From assembly GCA_009746045.1 (NCBI GenBank), contig RPFO01000142.1, positions 1 to 44,626 of the forward strand: a DNA stretch of 44,626 bases, written 5' to 3'. Of the stretch, positions 1 through 10,101 are shown piece after piece. The position numbers and the translations under genes are program-made. The stretch comes from Mesostigma viride (lineage: Eukaryota; Streptophyta; Mesostigmatophyceae; Mesostigmatales; Mesostigmataceae). Under the pieces are notes generated by a model, which saw only the letters and a program-made list of their open reading frames with translations, ran no database searches and was not told the DNA's origin. Position 1 is the stretch's first letter; each line of letters starts with the position of its first letter.

Positions 1-2194
1 TAACTGGAAGCACGGACGACGTGAATATCGAGTTCTCCGTCACGATCACGTCCGCGCTCACCAACTCGAGTATCAGCATGTGCCCGATCTTCTTCATGGA
101 AAATTACACGTCTCCGACCAACCAGCTGTACGTCCGCATGTACGCCAAGGGACTCTTGGCAAGCTCAGACTCGAGGGTTTGGGCCTTGACTCGGACGCGG
201 TTGGCTTTTTGGACAGCGCGGGCACGTATTTGATCAAGGTGTCTACCGCTTGGTCGGGCGGCGTTTGTCTGGGCACGATCACTTTCTCGAAGGACGGCGG
301 CCCGACGATCCCTGTCAGGTTCTCGGGCAGCCCGACTGTGAACCTCACCAGCAGGCTTTCGAACTGTTACAAGTGGGGCGTGGTCGTTGGTTCGAGCGGC
401 TATGCCCCGAACAACCAGTACACCGTCGACTATTTCAAGATGGTGAAGGGCACGTCGTCCACGAACCTGTCGTCGGACAACGCGGGGTTGTACGTGGACG
501 GCAGCTCGTCGTACTCGAGTCGCGCGCTGACCTGGCACGCGGGCGCCGGCGAGACCTCGCAAGACAAGGGGGACAACACCGGCTCCTACTGGCACTTCGA
601 GGGCGGGCAGCTCTTGCTGTCCCGCACCATCGCCGCCGCCGACCGCGAGGCGCCCGGAACCGAGATGAATCTCGCCGCTCTGGCGTCGGGGTCCGACGAC
701 GCGCGGTGGGAATTCAACACGAACGCGTGTCCGAGGTCGGGGGCAAGACCTTGACGCTCGTGTCCGGGGCCACCGTTTCCGGCGGCGTCCTGCGTTTGAA
801 CGACTCGGGGACGCAGAGTGCCACGTGCGCCGCGTCCCTCCCCAACGGCACGTTCTCCATCATGGCGAAGGTGACCCCCGGGGCGGACCTGTCCTCGACG
901 GCAGCCAATGACATGGTCTTGGCGTCGTACGGAGGGGCGGGCTCCGGCTCCAACACCGCGTGGCTGGGAAGGTGGTTCGACGACCCCAACAATCTGACGA
1001 GCGTGGCCAACACGGGGACGGGCACGAGCGGGTCGTTCGTCGGCGTGACCGCCGTCAGTGGCGCAGTGACGTGTCCCGCACAGAGTCGAACACCCGTTAC
1101 GTCCAAATGACCGATCTCAACACGACCGGAGCCACCGCCAACGATGGGTACGGAGAGTGGACGGTGGAAGCTCGAGTGAAGACGAGTTTGATCGGGAACA
1201 CTGGTTCTTTTAACGTCTTCTGGATCGGAGACGATTATGCCGGTTCCGGCAACGGTGCGCGAATCAGCATCCATTGCTCCAATACCGTTCTGTACCTCGG
1301 CACCGAGGACAGTGGTGGGCTGGGAGATCGTCTTCTCCGTGTCCCGTTCGCGTATCTCGAAGCTCTCACGAGCGCCGGTAACACTCCTACCAACGGTGCC
1401 TATCACAAGTACCGCCTTCTACGGAAGTCGTACACCGCCGGGACGCAAACCTCCGACCCGCGCGACCTCTTCAGTCTCTGGTATGACGACGTCGAGGTAA
1501 GCTTGCAGGTCGGTGTGAACAACGTGACCCTTACAAACCTGATTATGAGAAACACCGTGATCAAGGCGGCCGACGCGTACCTCCGGATCGGGGGTACCAC
1601 TCGCCAGCCGTCTGGGCAGGAGGTCACTGTGGATTACGTCAGCTTCCGTAACGCCGCGGTCGCGGCATCCGCGCTCACGCGCGTGACGGTGACCAATGGC
1701 GGATGCTTGACCCTCACGGACGGAACCGCCTCTGTCCAGACGTCGCAGGTCGTGGGGGAGACCCCGTTCTCTATGGCCATTGTGCGTGACGGCAGCCTTT
1801 CGTCGACACGTCTGTACGTGGACGGCGTGCTGTCGGCCACGATCGCTTCGTCGGTGGACGTGGGTGCTCTGCCCACACTGACCTGGGTCCCGGCAAGGCG
1901 CAGTCCGGCTACTCGTTGTGGTTCGACGACGTGCGTGTCAAGAACGCGGCGATCACGGACGCGAATACCCAGCTGTACGGATGGAAGGAGATGTACGCCG
2001 CCAGTCAGACCGTCACCTACGGTTTCCGCATCTCCAACAATGAGGGGCTGCAACTCGTCAAGGTGTGCGGGTCGGGTGGCGGCGGGTGGGTCGGGCTCAA
2101 CCCCGCCCCGAACACCGTCACCTGGGGGAACAGCATGGGCGCCGTCGGGTCCGCCCCCGCCTCCGTCCTCGTCGAGAGCCAAATGTCCTTCTGA
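1..2194 (+). CDS. LamG-like fibre/adhesin gene, 5'-truncated, frameshifted
   Basis: Probable virion surface fibre or adhesin; the start lies outside the window. Coding sequence is seen in successive frames: frame 3 to about 190, frame 2 to about 725, frame 1 to about 1070, frame 3 to about 1890, frame 2 to the stop at 2194. Each step is what one missing base would give, so the breaks are probably sequencing deletions. The protein is rich in Ser, Thr, Gly and Val and has concanavalin/LamG-style signatures such as LYVDGVL (about 1815) and SLWFDDVRV (about 1910), which suggest a carbohydrate-binding beta-sandwich. A block with WHAGAGETSQDKG and GSYWHFEGGQLL (about 530-615) recurs in the next gene, and both end in LYGWKEMYA...TVTYGFRI, so the two are tandem paralogues. 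The lectin role is inference. Confidence 0.6.
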
Positions 2195-2237
2195 AAGTAA
2201 AAATTATCTAAGCGAAATGTATACCACATAGTCGATC

Positions 2238-4801
2238 ATGGCGTCCGTACTGCTTTGCGAGAACCTCGGGGCCTCCAAGTTCCGTCGCATGTTCACCAAT
2301 GAGATCCTGGGTGACACGGCGACGAGCGCGAGCATGAAGGACCTCCTGATCAAGGCCCAAAATAACATCATCATCCAGCCAAACTTTGGTATGGGTCCCA
2401 CGCCAGCAAGTCCTTCACCGTCGATGGGAACGCCACCGTCACTGGCACCCTGCGCACCAACGGTCTGAACGGCATCAATAACAGCCTGACCGTCGAGAAC
2501 GTCACTTTCCAGGACAGTTCCCTGACCGCGTCCGACAGCGTGTTGTCCCTCCGCGGTCAGACCAGTGTCCAGGTCGAGGATGTCGTCGTCAACAACAACG
2601 CCATGCAGCCCGCGACCGACGTGGACCTCGTCCTCTCCGCCGGCGCGACCAAGTCCGTGCTCGTCGAGGGCGTCAAGGTGACCGACAACGTCATCAGCAC
2701 CTCCAACGGCGATCTGGACGTCACCTCCGCCTCCGGCGTCGTCCACATCGAGAATCTGTCCGTCGCCGACGGCGCCGTGTCCACCACCTCCGGCCCCCTC
2801 ACCCTGGCCTCCGCGGCCGGGACCGTGCAGGTCGAGGACGTCGTCTTCACCGACGCCGCCCTGTCCGTCGCCAGCGGCGACATGACCCTCACCGCCGGCG
2901 CCGGCGCCTCTGTCCATGTCGAGAACGTGACAGTCGCGGACGGCGCTGTCAGCACCTCCTCCGGCCCCCTCACCCTGGCCTCCGCGGCCGGGACCGTGCA
3001 GGTCGAGGACGTCGTCTTCGCCGACGCCGCCCTGTCCGTCGCCAGCGGTGATCTTTCCATCACCGCCGGCACCGGCGCCTCGGTCCGCGTCGAGGACGTG
3101 ACCATCGCGGACGGTGCGGTCAGCACCGCCTCGGGCGCTCTGACTCTCGCCTCTGCTGCCGGCACCGTGCAGGTCGAGGACGTCGTCTTCACTGACGCGG
3201 CCATGTCCGTCGCAGCGGGGACATCTCCATCACCGCCGGGTCGGGCGCCGCCGTCAAGGTGGAGAACGTGACCGTCGCGGACAACGCAGTCAGCACCGTC
3301 TCGGGCGCTCTGACTCTGAGCTCCAACGCCGGCACCGTGCAGGTCGAGGACGTCTGTTCACCGACGCGGCCATGTCCGCGGTCGGCGACATCGATATGAC
3401 CCTCACCGCGGGCGCCACCAAGTCCGTCATCATCGAGAACGTCAAGGTGACCGACAACACCGTCAGCACCTCCGCCAACGGTCTCTCCATCACCTCCGCG
3501 TCCGGGACCGTCGCCGTCGAGGATGTGACCTTCACCGACAGCGCCCTCGCGACCGCGAACAACGTGCTGTCTCTGGACGCCGCCCAGTCCGTGGCCATCA
3601 CCAAGGACCTCGTCCTCACCAGCACGGCCACCGGCAGCGGCAAGATCAACACCTCCGCGGGCATCCTGGAGCTCACCTCCGCCACCGGCGTCGTCAAGAT
3701 TTCCGGCCAGCTGCAGGTGGACGGCGCGGTGAACAGCGTGACGACCACGGAGACCAACGTCGACGTCGTCGACAAGACCATGACTCTCGCCCACGTTGAG
3801 AACGGCACCGCCACCAACGCCAACGCCAACGGCGGTGGTATCTTCATGGACGGCAACTCCGCCTTCTCGGATCGTGCCATCACATGGCACATGGGCGAGG
3901 GGGAGACCTCCCAGGACAAGGGTGACCACACCGGCTCCTACTGGCACTTTGAGGGCGGTCAGCTGCTGTTCTCCGCACCATCGCCGAGGCCGACCGGTAC
4001 GCTCCGGGCACGACTGTCCTCCTCTCCTCGCTCGCGTCCGGCTCGGACGACGTGCGTTGGGAGTTCAACTCCGGCGCCACCTCGGAGGTGGGCGCCAAGA
4101 CGGTCACTCTGAACGGCGGCGCGTCCATCGTGGACGGCGTCTTGAAGATCAACGACTCCGGTCTTCAGAGCGCCTCGTGCTCCGACTCCCTTCCCAGCGG
4201 CACCTTCACCCTCGTGACCAAGGTGACCCCCAAGTCCGACCTGACGAGCTCGAGCGCGAACGGTCTCGTCCTGCTGTCGTACGGCACGACCACCGTCACC
4301 GTGACCAACGCCGGCCACCTCACCGTGTCCGACGGCACCACTTCGGCCCAGTCCTCCGCGGCCCTTCTGCAGGGCGTCGAGTCCTTCACCTTGGCCGTGG
4401 TCCGTGACGGCACCGCCACGACTCTGTACCTGAACGGCGTCCTGGTGGCGACCATCAGCGCGTCCGTCAACGTCGGCGCGTCGCCGACCCTGACCCTCGG
4501 CCCCGGCATGGCTCTGCCCGGGTACGCCATCTGGTACGACGACGTCCGCGTGAAGGCCGCGGCCCTCACCGCCGCCAACACCCAGCTGTACGGCTGGAAG
4601 GAGATGTACGCCCAGTCGCAGACCGTCACCTACGGTTTCCGCATCGGGAACGACGAGAGCATGCAGCTCGTGAAGATCCGCGGTTCCGGATCCCACAGTC
4701 GCGCGATGTCCAACCCGGCGCCCAATACCGTTACGAACAGCAACAACATGGGCGCCATCGGATCCACTTCTCTCGACATCGTGTCCGAGTCGATGAACTG
4801 A
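2238..4801 (+). CDS. LamG-like fibre gene with 57-aa repeats, frameshifted
   Basis: Second member of the tandem fibre/adhesin pair. Start ATG 2238 (MASVLLCENLGASKF), stop at 4801. The N-terminal part is followed by beta-solenoid-like repeats, then the block WHMGEGETSQDKG / GSYWHFEGGQLLF shared with the upstream gene, then a LamG-like domain (LYLNGVLVATISAS, IWYDDVRVK) and the same C-terminal LYGWKEMYA motif. Frames run 3 (2238-2400), 2 (to about 3215), 1 (to about 3350), 3 (to about 3975), 2 (to the end); each switch equals one lost base. Two of the sites can be placed against sister repeats: a C missing near 3215 (gtcgcagcgg versus gtcgccagcgg) and a base missing near 3352 (gacgtctgttc versus gacgtcgtcttc). 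A long repetitive stalk with a lectin-like head would fit a capsid fibre; that role is inferred. Confidence 0.65.
2560..3560 (+). repeat. 171-bp (57-aa) tandem coding repeats
   Basis: Units begin near the codons for VQVEDVVFTDAALS. The marker gtgcaggtcgaggacgtc recurs at about 2825, 2996, 3167 and 3337, spacings of 171, 171 and 170 (the short one contains a deleted base). Each unit is two diverged half-repeats (SVHVENVTVADG and VQVEDVVFTDA), which fits a beta-solenoid stalk. Near-identical neighbouring units suggest recent expansion. Confidence 0.8.
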
Positions 4802-4958
4802 GGAGGGCCAATTCTGACCGACCGATCGGCCGACGTGTCGTCTTAACTTGCTGATCGTGTCGTTTAACTTAATAAAATGTCGGTGAGGACAAATATAAAA
4901 AGAGGGGTGTGGGCCTGTGGCGTCCTCCCTCTCTCTCTCTCTCTCTTGCAGTCCCACC
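4802..4958 (+). promoter_or_regulatory. Intergenic region with TATA-like box and pyrimidine tract
   Basis: Between the fibre gene and the gene at 4959. It holds AATAAA (4871-4876), a possible polyadenylation signal, then TATAAAA (4894-4900), about 60 nt before the ATG, which is the best TATA-box candidate in the window. A CT run followed by TTGCAG (about 4927-4950) resembles a 3' splice acceptor just before the start. Functions are inferred from motif shape only. Confidence 0.35.
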
Positions 4959-6139
4959 ATGTTCGTGCACGTAGACGCTGCCAACCAGCTCGCCAGCGTG
5001 TCCGATGTCTTGTATCATCTGCTGGGTCTCAACAACGTGGACGATGTGTCCTCCGTCGCCGGAATGAAACCGTTCCTGCCGTGGTGCACACCCGTTAAGA
5101 GACCCGATGGTCGCGACGACTACTTGGCGGACGTCGTCGTGATGTCGTGCATCTTGCGCGCCATGACCGTCGTGGGCGCTTCCCAACGTCTGGCGTGCGC
5201 GAAATCCGTCGCGACGTTGTTGCGCAAGTCGCCGTTCATCCCGAAATCCGTGTTCGGGGTCGACATGGGCGGGAACCCGTACGAGGGGCGCTTCTCGGAC
5301 CTCGCGATATCCCCTTGCCCAAGGGCATGTTATCGGCGAGTCAGCTGCTGCGTTCATCGAATCTCTCGTTAACGTCTCTGACGGCGCACAAGTTCGCGTC
5401 GGGGGAGATGCGGAAGGCCAAGGTGGCCGACGACGTCCGCCGCCGTTTTCGCGCCCAGATGAAAGAGATGGCCGGCATCCTAGAGAACGGGACGACCAAG
5501 ACCGGATGCGACCCGGGGTGGGACTTCATGATGCTCGTGGACCAGTCCGTGGGGATGTCTCTCCGGATCTTCGGCCTCGAGAACGCGACGCTCATCCTTC
5601 ACTCCGTGTCGACCCAGTTCGAGAAGGTGAAGGAGTTCCCGCTCCATATATCGCCGGAGAAACGGATTTTCGACATCGGATGGATCGCCGAGGTGGACAA
5701 CGACGCGCATTACGTCGCCACCGGGATGACCAGGGAGCGGTTTCGACAGATCCAGACGAACCTTCGCGAAGGAGAGGAAGAGAAGCACGCGTACCACAAC
5801 CACACCCAGTCTCTGTTCGACTACGTTCGCTGGGTCCTGTACGCGATCGAGGACCACTTCCCTTCCCGCCGCGACCTCGTCGCGTCCGCCTTGACCCGGT
5901 TCGAGTCGATCGCCGCCCGTTTCGGTTCGCACCTTCTGTCGCGCCGTGTCGCCACTCGCCAGGAGATTGAGCGCAGGTTGCGCGTGGAGGAGAACGACCG
6001 CATGGAGTTACTCCACGGACGCGGGGTGGGACACCTTCAGGCGATGCTCGGCGACGAGGCGCTCGACACGGAAGACGAGGACGGCGACGAATCGGAAGAT
6101 GGAGAGGAGATGACGGACGGGATCCCGTTCCCGCCGTGA
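4959..6139 (+). CDS. Unrecognised ~394-aa viral protein, one frameshift
   Basis: I do not recognise the family. The start is ATG 4959 (MFVHVDAANQLASV), just after the pyrimidine/CAG stretch; an in-frame upstream ATG at 4917 would translate the CT repeat as Ser-Leu and is less likely. Frame 3 is coding to about 5310, then frame 2 (DIPLPKGMLSASQLL onward) to the stop at 6139; one missing base near 5309 explains the break. The product is mostly alpha-helical and charged. It includes a stretch GWDFMMLVDQSVGMSLRIFG and ends in an acidic tail with repeated ED/DED motifs before IPFPP. No membrane segment or catalytic motif is evident. It is flanked by genes on the same strand with short spacers. Confidence 0.6.
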
Positions 6140-6169
6140 GAGTTTTTTTGTCCGATAGGTAGTACGGGT
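6140..6169 (+). promoter_or_regulatory. T-run plus GGTAGTAC promoter-like spacer
   Basis: The 30-nt gap before the ATG at 6170 has a T7 run and GATAGGTAGTACGGGT, the same arrangement (A/T run, then a TAxTAC-like element near the start codon) seen before the MCP genes. Confidence 0.35.
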
Positions 6170-6759
6170 ATGGCAACGGTACTCACAAGCCGTCCGCTTC
6201 GTATCCATCCTCGCGAACGCCGACCGGTCCTTCGCGCGAAACGAGGGAAATCTGCGGTGACCTGTGCCAATAGTTCGAAACCGGACCTGTGGGACCGCAA
6301 CGTGTATATCGTGAGCAAGAGGTTTCCGAGTGCATCGGTCCTTGCCGTGCACGATATAGAATTGGATCGCGAGAGCCGCATATTGCGGCCCATGACGCAC
6401 ATCGTCGGGTTTTACGACAAGCGGATGGCGAACGTCACGAGGAGAATGGCGGCGGAAGACTGGGACAACGGGCAGGAGAACAAGTGGGTCTTAGACGACG
6501 GAAACGTGGACCAGTTCCTGTGTTCGAGGATGGAGGAATTCCTCGCGTCCCACGAGAACACGGGCGTTATGGCGGCGAATACGCGGATTTCGCCGTGCGC
6601 AAGATGACGTTCAACGATCTCCAGAGGTGGACGGGGATGGCCGGGATGGTCTTGCGCATCATGGAAAAGGGGGACGAGGGAGTGGTCGTCACCTCGCACT
6701 ACCCTCGCGAGGACGCGATGTTTTACATGCCTTACTTAAGTCTGTGTTGGAATCTATGA
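6170..6759 (+). CDS. Unrecognised ~197-aa protein, one frameshift
   Basis: Family not recognised. ATG 6170 (MATVLTSRPLRIHPRERR) opens a basic N-terminus. Coding is in frame 2 to about 6570 and then frame 1 (GGEYADFAVRKMTFNDL...) to the stop at 6759; one missing base near 6570 in a G/C stretch accounts for it. The central part carries VYIVSKRFPSASVLAVHDIELD and VGFYDKRMANVTRRMAAEDWD, soluble alpha/beta in character; the C-terminus ends MPYLSLCWNL. It converges on the minus-strand membrane protein that follows (gap 3 nt). Confidence 0.55.
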
Positions 6760-6762
6760 ACT

Positions 6763-7284
6763 TTATTCATCATTAATAAAATGAACGATTCTTTCTTTCA
6801 CTTCTCGTTTGCGCGTCCCCGAGTCGCGGGGCTTGTAGAATTTATTCTGGAACCACAAAAATGCGAGGGACGCGATCCCGAAAGCCGCGAAACCCATGAG
6901 GGATTTGTGAGGCTGGATCGTCATGATGCCTTCCGCGGAGTACCCATAGAAATCAAAGTACTTCTTGGTCCCGACGGCGAACAAAAGCCCTGCCGCCACC
7001 TGTCCCGCCATCCACGCGCGACGATGGGCGGCGGGCGAGGCGGGCTGAATCGAGGTCCTGTATTGTCCGTATAACAGGCCGAACGACACGATCAGGAAAA
7101 ACGCGTAGGCGTTCAGCTTCGGATGGCTGTAACGCCACGAAACGCCGTCCGTACTCGTCAACACGGACGACTTGAACAGAAGTCGATAAATGGACCATTT
7201 GTCGACTCGGATCCTCGCGTCCGCGTCCGAGGAGGCGGTGGGTCTCGCTTTCGGCACGAACTCGACGGGCTCGGGGGTCGTCAT
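6763..7284 (-). CDS. Three-segment membrane protein, 173 aa
   Basis: Start at 7284 (MTTPEPVEFVPKARP), stop 6763. A hydrophilic N-terminus of about 55 residues is followed by three hydrophobic segments: AYAFFLIVSFGLLYG (about 60-75), AGQVAAGLLFAVG (about 93-106) and LMGFAAFGIASLAFLWF (about 128-145). The tail is basic and charged (KPRDSGTRKREVKERIVHF). This fits an integral membrane protein of the virion inner membrane or of host membranes; the role is unknown. The upstream region has TTAGTACTAGA about 10-20 nt before the start. Confidence 0.7.
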   Translation of the reverse strand: MTTPEPVEFVPKARPTASSDADARIRVDKWSIYRLLFKSSVLTSTDGVSWRYSHPKLNAYAFFLIVSFGLLYGQYRTSIQPASPAAHRRAWMAGQVAAGLLFAVGTKKYFDFYGYSAEGIMTIQPHKSLMGFAAFGIASLAFLWFQNKFYKPRDSGTRKREVKERIVHFINDE

Positions 7285-7299
7285 CCCGGGGGTCTAGTA

Positions 7300-7788
7300 C
7301 TAATTCGCAGACACAATTTTACGAGTCCTCCTTCGCGCTCTTCGCCGACGGATTATTCCCCAGAGGTACTTGAGCGCGAACTCTCCTGCTGTCCACCCGT
7401 TCGTCGCGAGGACGTGCGCGGACGTCGCCTCGGGGCCGAGTCGTCGGATCTCGTTCAAACACTTGCGCACGTCGCCGACAGACATAGCGGGGATCGACGC
7501 GCTCATAAAGGACGACTTCTTGGATTTCGCGGCCTTGGGCGGGACCTCGGCCATCGGGGTGGGGACGTCGTCCTGCGGCACCGGCGCCGCGGTCGGGGTC
7601 ACGGGCACAGGCTCCGACACCGTCGCGGACGCGGGCACGGGCACGGACACGGGCACGGGCGCGGGCGCGGGCGCGGGTACGGGCTCCTCTGCCTCGGGCG
7701 CCGGCCTCTTTTTGGAGAGACGGCTCGAGGGCTTGAACTTGGTCGGGACGGGGGCGGAGGAGGAGGAGGATTCCTGGGAGCTCGACAT
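7300..7788 (-). CDS. Pro/Ala/Val-rich protein with small C-terminal domain, 162 aa
   Basis: Start chosen at ATG 7788 (MSSSQESSSSSAPVP); the frame is open to 7821 but adds only a lysine-rich run read from a T tract, and TCTAGACAAA directly precedes 7788. Residues 1-20 are Ser-rich and 20-90 are a Pro-Ala-Val repeat. The C-terminal 65 residues look folded (MSVGDVRKCLNEIRRLGPEATSAHV...), followed by a strongly basic end (RRRRARRRTRK). The low-complexity linker and basic tail would suit a virion core or DNA-binding protein; that is inference. It diverges from the VLTF3-like gene at 7834, sharing a 45-nt intergenic region. Confidence 0.6.
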   Translation of the reverse strand: MSSSQESSSSSAPVPTKFKPSSRLSKKRPAPEAEEPVPAPAPAPVPVSVPVPASATVSEPVPVTPTAAPVPQDDVPTPMAEVPPKAAKSKKSSFMSASIPAMSVGDVRKCLNEIRRLGPEATSAHVLATNGWTAGEFALKYLWGIIRRRRARRRTRKIVSAN

Positions 7789-7833
7789 TTTGTCTAGACA
7801 GGGGTGTTTTTTTTTTCTCACTAGAACGCGCGG
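7789..7833. promoter_or_regulatory. Bidirectional intergenic promoter region
   Basis: 45 nt between divergent starts at 7788 (-) and 7834 (+). It contains GTCTAGAC next to the minus-strand start and a T12-like run with CTCACTAGAA before the plus-strand start, matching the A/T-run arrangement seen before other starts. Confidence 0.35.
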
Positions 7834-8944
7834 ATGGAAGATCCGGTCGTCCGCCCTTCCGCGTCCCAGAAGACGACCGTGGAGGCCAAATTCAAGGAGT
7901 GCATGGACTACTTCGAGTCTCGCGGCGAGCGATGTCGGAAAACTGCATCCAGTTCATGCTGGAGGTCGGCCCGATCTACCTGAAGTACACGACGGCCGTG
8001 GAGACGGAACGGAGCAAGAAGAAGCGCAAGTATTCCAAGGACGAGATCGTCGCGATTCCCAACGGCGACGGATGGGTGACCGTGAAGACGAAAGCCAAGG
8101 AGACCACGATGCCGATCAAAGAGGCGATCGAACGCGGGTACCGCATCGCGGAGGCCCCGAACGCGAGGAAGGAGGACAAGTCGGCGCTGCGAGGGCGCAT
8201 CTACGACGAGTTCATGGCGGCGCTGCGACGGATGCCCTTCATCCCGGAACACATCCTCGGACAGGAGCAGACTCTCGCGCACTACCAAATTTCGTACGGA
8301 TTCTGTCCCGAGTGCAACGTCAACATGATCGAGGACGCGGCGAGGGCGGACCTGATGTGCACCAAGTGCGCCATGACCATGCCGGCGACCAACGACGGGA
8401 TCGAGGCCTGTCCCTACGGCACGTCTGTCAACACCGCGACTACTGCTACAAGCGGATCAACCACTTGAACGAGTGCATCGCGCAATTCCACGCGCGCGAG
8501 AGGTCGACGATCCCCGACGACGTGGTCGCGGCCGTCGACAAGGAGTTCAAGAAGATGCGCGTGGTGAACCGCGAGAGCATCACCCCCAAGAACGTGCGGA
8601 AGATCCTGCGCAAGCTCCGTATGCCGCGCTACTTCGAGCATTCCGTCCAGATCACGCACATCCTGAACGGCACCCCGCCGCCCACCATGACGCTCGAGCA
8701 GGAAGAGACACTGAGGAACATGTTTCGGTCGATTCAGAAACCTTTTGAGGACATTTGCCCGAAGAACAGGAAGAATTTTTTGAATTATTCGTATACGCTA
8801 CACAAGATGTGTCAGTTACAGGGATACGACGAGTTCCTAGATCATTTTCCGCTCCTGAAGAGCAAGGAAAAGCTGTGGGGACAGGACGTCATGTGGAAAG
8901 GGATCTGCGCCAAGTTGAATTGGCAGTTCATCCCGTCCACGTGA
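7834..8944 (+). CDS. VLTF3-like late transcription factor, two frameshifts
   Basis: Homologue of the poxvirus VLTF-3 family, a core nucleocytovirus protein needed for late gene transcription. ATG 7834 (MEDPVVRPSASQ). Frames go 1 to about 7925, 3 to about 8420, 2 to the stop at 8944, each step equal to one missing base. Diagnostic features: a zinc-ribbon-like pair CPEC (about 8307) and CTKC (about 8359), then YCYKRINHLNECIAQFHA and RKILRKLRMPRYFEH, then LNGTPPPTMTLEQEE, CPKNRKNFLNYSYTLHKMC and FPLLKSKEKLWGQD, ending NWQFIPST, all characteristic of this family in giant viruses. Length (about 370 aa) is normal. It converges with PCNA (2-nt gap). The frame breaks are probably sequence errors because the flanking residues are conserved. 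Confidence 0.88.
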
Positions 8945-8946
8945 TC

Positions 8947-9756
8947 CTAGTCCTCCATCTCCTCCGCGGCGTCCTGGTTGTCCCCGCCTTCGCCTTCGAC
9001 TTGAGGCGCGAGCACGAACATGAGCGTGCCCAGGTCGCCGATCTTGTACTTCACGATCATGGGATATTGAGGCATAATAAAGATGTCCACGCTATTGCAC
9101 AACCCGGCGGCCTTTGAAAACGTGCACAGGTAGCGCAGCGAGAAATGCTCGTCGACGTTCTCCTTCTCGCCGATGACCACCTTCATGTCCGGGTGTTCCT
9201 TCCCAATCTCCAAGGTGCAGTTGCCGATATCGCCTTCGCAACTCAGCGTGATGTTGTCGCCCGCGCACTGGAACCGGACGCGGTCCGACACGATAGCCAG
9301 ATCGCGGCAGATCTTCTGGAACTCGGAGCTGACCATCGTGATGCAGGTCATGTACTCCTTTTCCGGGATCTCGATCAGATCCTCGTCGATGTCCATCAGT
9401 TTCATCGTGTAGCTCCACTTGGTGTTCTTCACGCGGTTCGTGATCGTGATGTCCATGACGTCCAACGCCTCGTCCCGCAACCGTAGTTCCATCTCGTCGT
9501 TCACGGACACATTCTTGATCAGTTTGAACAAGTTCACGAGACTGATCCCGACCGTGTACTGTTTATTGCAGCGGTACTCCTCGATCTTGTCGGCGTCCAT
9601 GAACGCGTGGAAGAGCGCGCAATGCGACATGTCGAACGATACGATGCGAACGCCCGATTGGTCGAAAAACACGTTGACATCGTTCGTAAGCTCCTTGAGC
9701 GATTCCACCAGCAGCTTGATCGAGGAACCTTGGACCGTACGGAACTCCATTGTCAC
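8947..9756 (-). CDS. PCNA sliding clamp, 269 aa
   Basis: Proliferating cell nuclear antigen, the ring clamp that tethers DNA polymerase and other replication enzymes to DNA. The whole length aligns with the family: FRTVQGSSIKLLVESLKEL, FDQSGVRIVSFDMSHCALFHA (the typical 'D..G......D..H' segment), an interdomain region rich in Asp/Glu, and the second domain ending IMPQYPMIVKYKIGDLGTLMFVLAPQVE, the usual C-terminal pattern. An acidic tail (GGDNQDAAEEMED) follows. Start is 9756 (MTMEF) or the second Met at 9750; the sequence does not decide. The frame is uninterrupted. Its partner polymerase is not in the window. Confidence 0.93.
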   Translation of the reverse strand: MTMEFRTVQGSSIKLLVESLKELTNDVNVFFDQSGVRIVSFDMSHCALFHAFMDADKIEEYRCNKQYTVGISLVNLFKLIKNVSVNDEMELRLRDEALDVMDITITNRVKNTKWSYTMKLMDIDEDLIEIPEKEYMTCITMVSSEFQKICRDLAIVSDRVRFQCAGDNITLSCEGDIGNCTLEIGKEHPDMKVVIGEKENVDEHFSLRYLCTFSKAAGLCNSVDIFIMPQYPMIVKYKIGDLGTLMFVLAPQVEGEGGDNQDAAEEMED

Positions 9757-9778
9757 GGTTCGCGCGTCACCTTTTTCT

Positions 9779-10024
9779 TCACGAGGCGAACGAACCGAGA
9801 TACGTGTACCCGACGAAGGCGGGATCCGTGTCGGCCGTGATGGGGTCGGGCCCCCCTCGTTCCAAGAAGTAAATGAACCTTCTCCCTTGATGCCCCACCG
9901 AGTAGATCCTGTGGTTTCCTATGTCGAACGGGTTCAGCCGCGACAGAGTCTCACCCGTGGAGTCGAAGCGCACGAACTTTTGCACGCGAACGATGGTGGC
10001 GTCCACGACCTTCTCGGAACTCAT
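9779..10024 (-). CDS. Unrecognised 81-aa protein
   Basis: Start at 10024 (MSSEKVVDATIVRVQ), 22 nt upstream of the PCNA start and on the same strand. TATAG lies about 8 nt before the start codon, matching the promoter pattern. The small domain is beta-rich (RRFIYFLERGGPDPI, GYTYLGSFAS) with no membrane segment. Function is unknown; the close spacing suggests shared timing with PCNA. Confidence 0.6.
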   Translation of the reverse strand: MSSEKVVDATIVRVQKFVRFDSTGETLSRLNPFDIGNHRIYSVGHQGRRFIYFLERGGPDPITADTDPAFVGYTYLGSFAS

Positions 10025-10101
10025 TTATTCTATACGACTCGACAACTTTTCGCGCGTTTCGCGCGAACGGTTTTTTTACCGTACACTATTTCGATCGTAG
10101 G
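10025..10101. promoter_or_regulatory. Bidirectional promoter with hairpin
   Basis: 77 nt between divergent starts 10024 (-) and 10102 (+). It holds TATAC (10031-10035), an inverted repeat CGCGCG/CGCGCG around TTT (10051-10065), and ACGGTTTTTTTACCGT (10067-10082), where a T run is framed by complementary arms. Confidence 0.4.

Noticed and set aside
5147-6176. Alternative long ORFs opposite the 4959-6139 gene
   Set aside because: High GC gives long shadow frames; their residues are Arg/Pro/Gly-rich and show no domain, unlike the plus-strand frame.
7370-7797. Plus-strand Gly/Thr/Ala-rich ORFs over 7370-7797
   Set aside because: They are shadows of the Pro/Ala/Val repeat in the minus-strand gene at 7300-7788.
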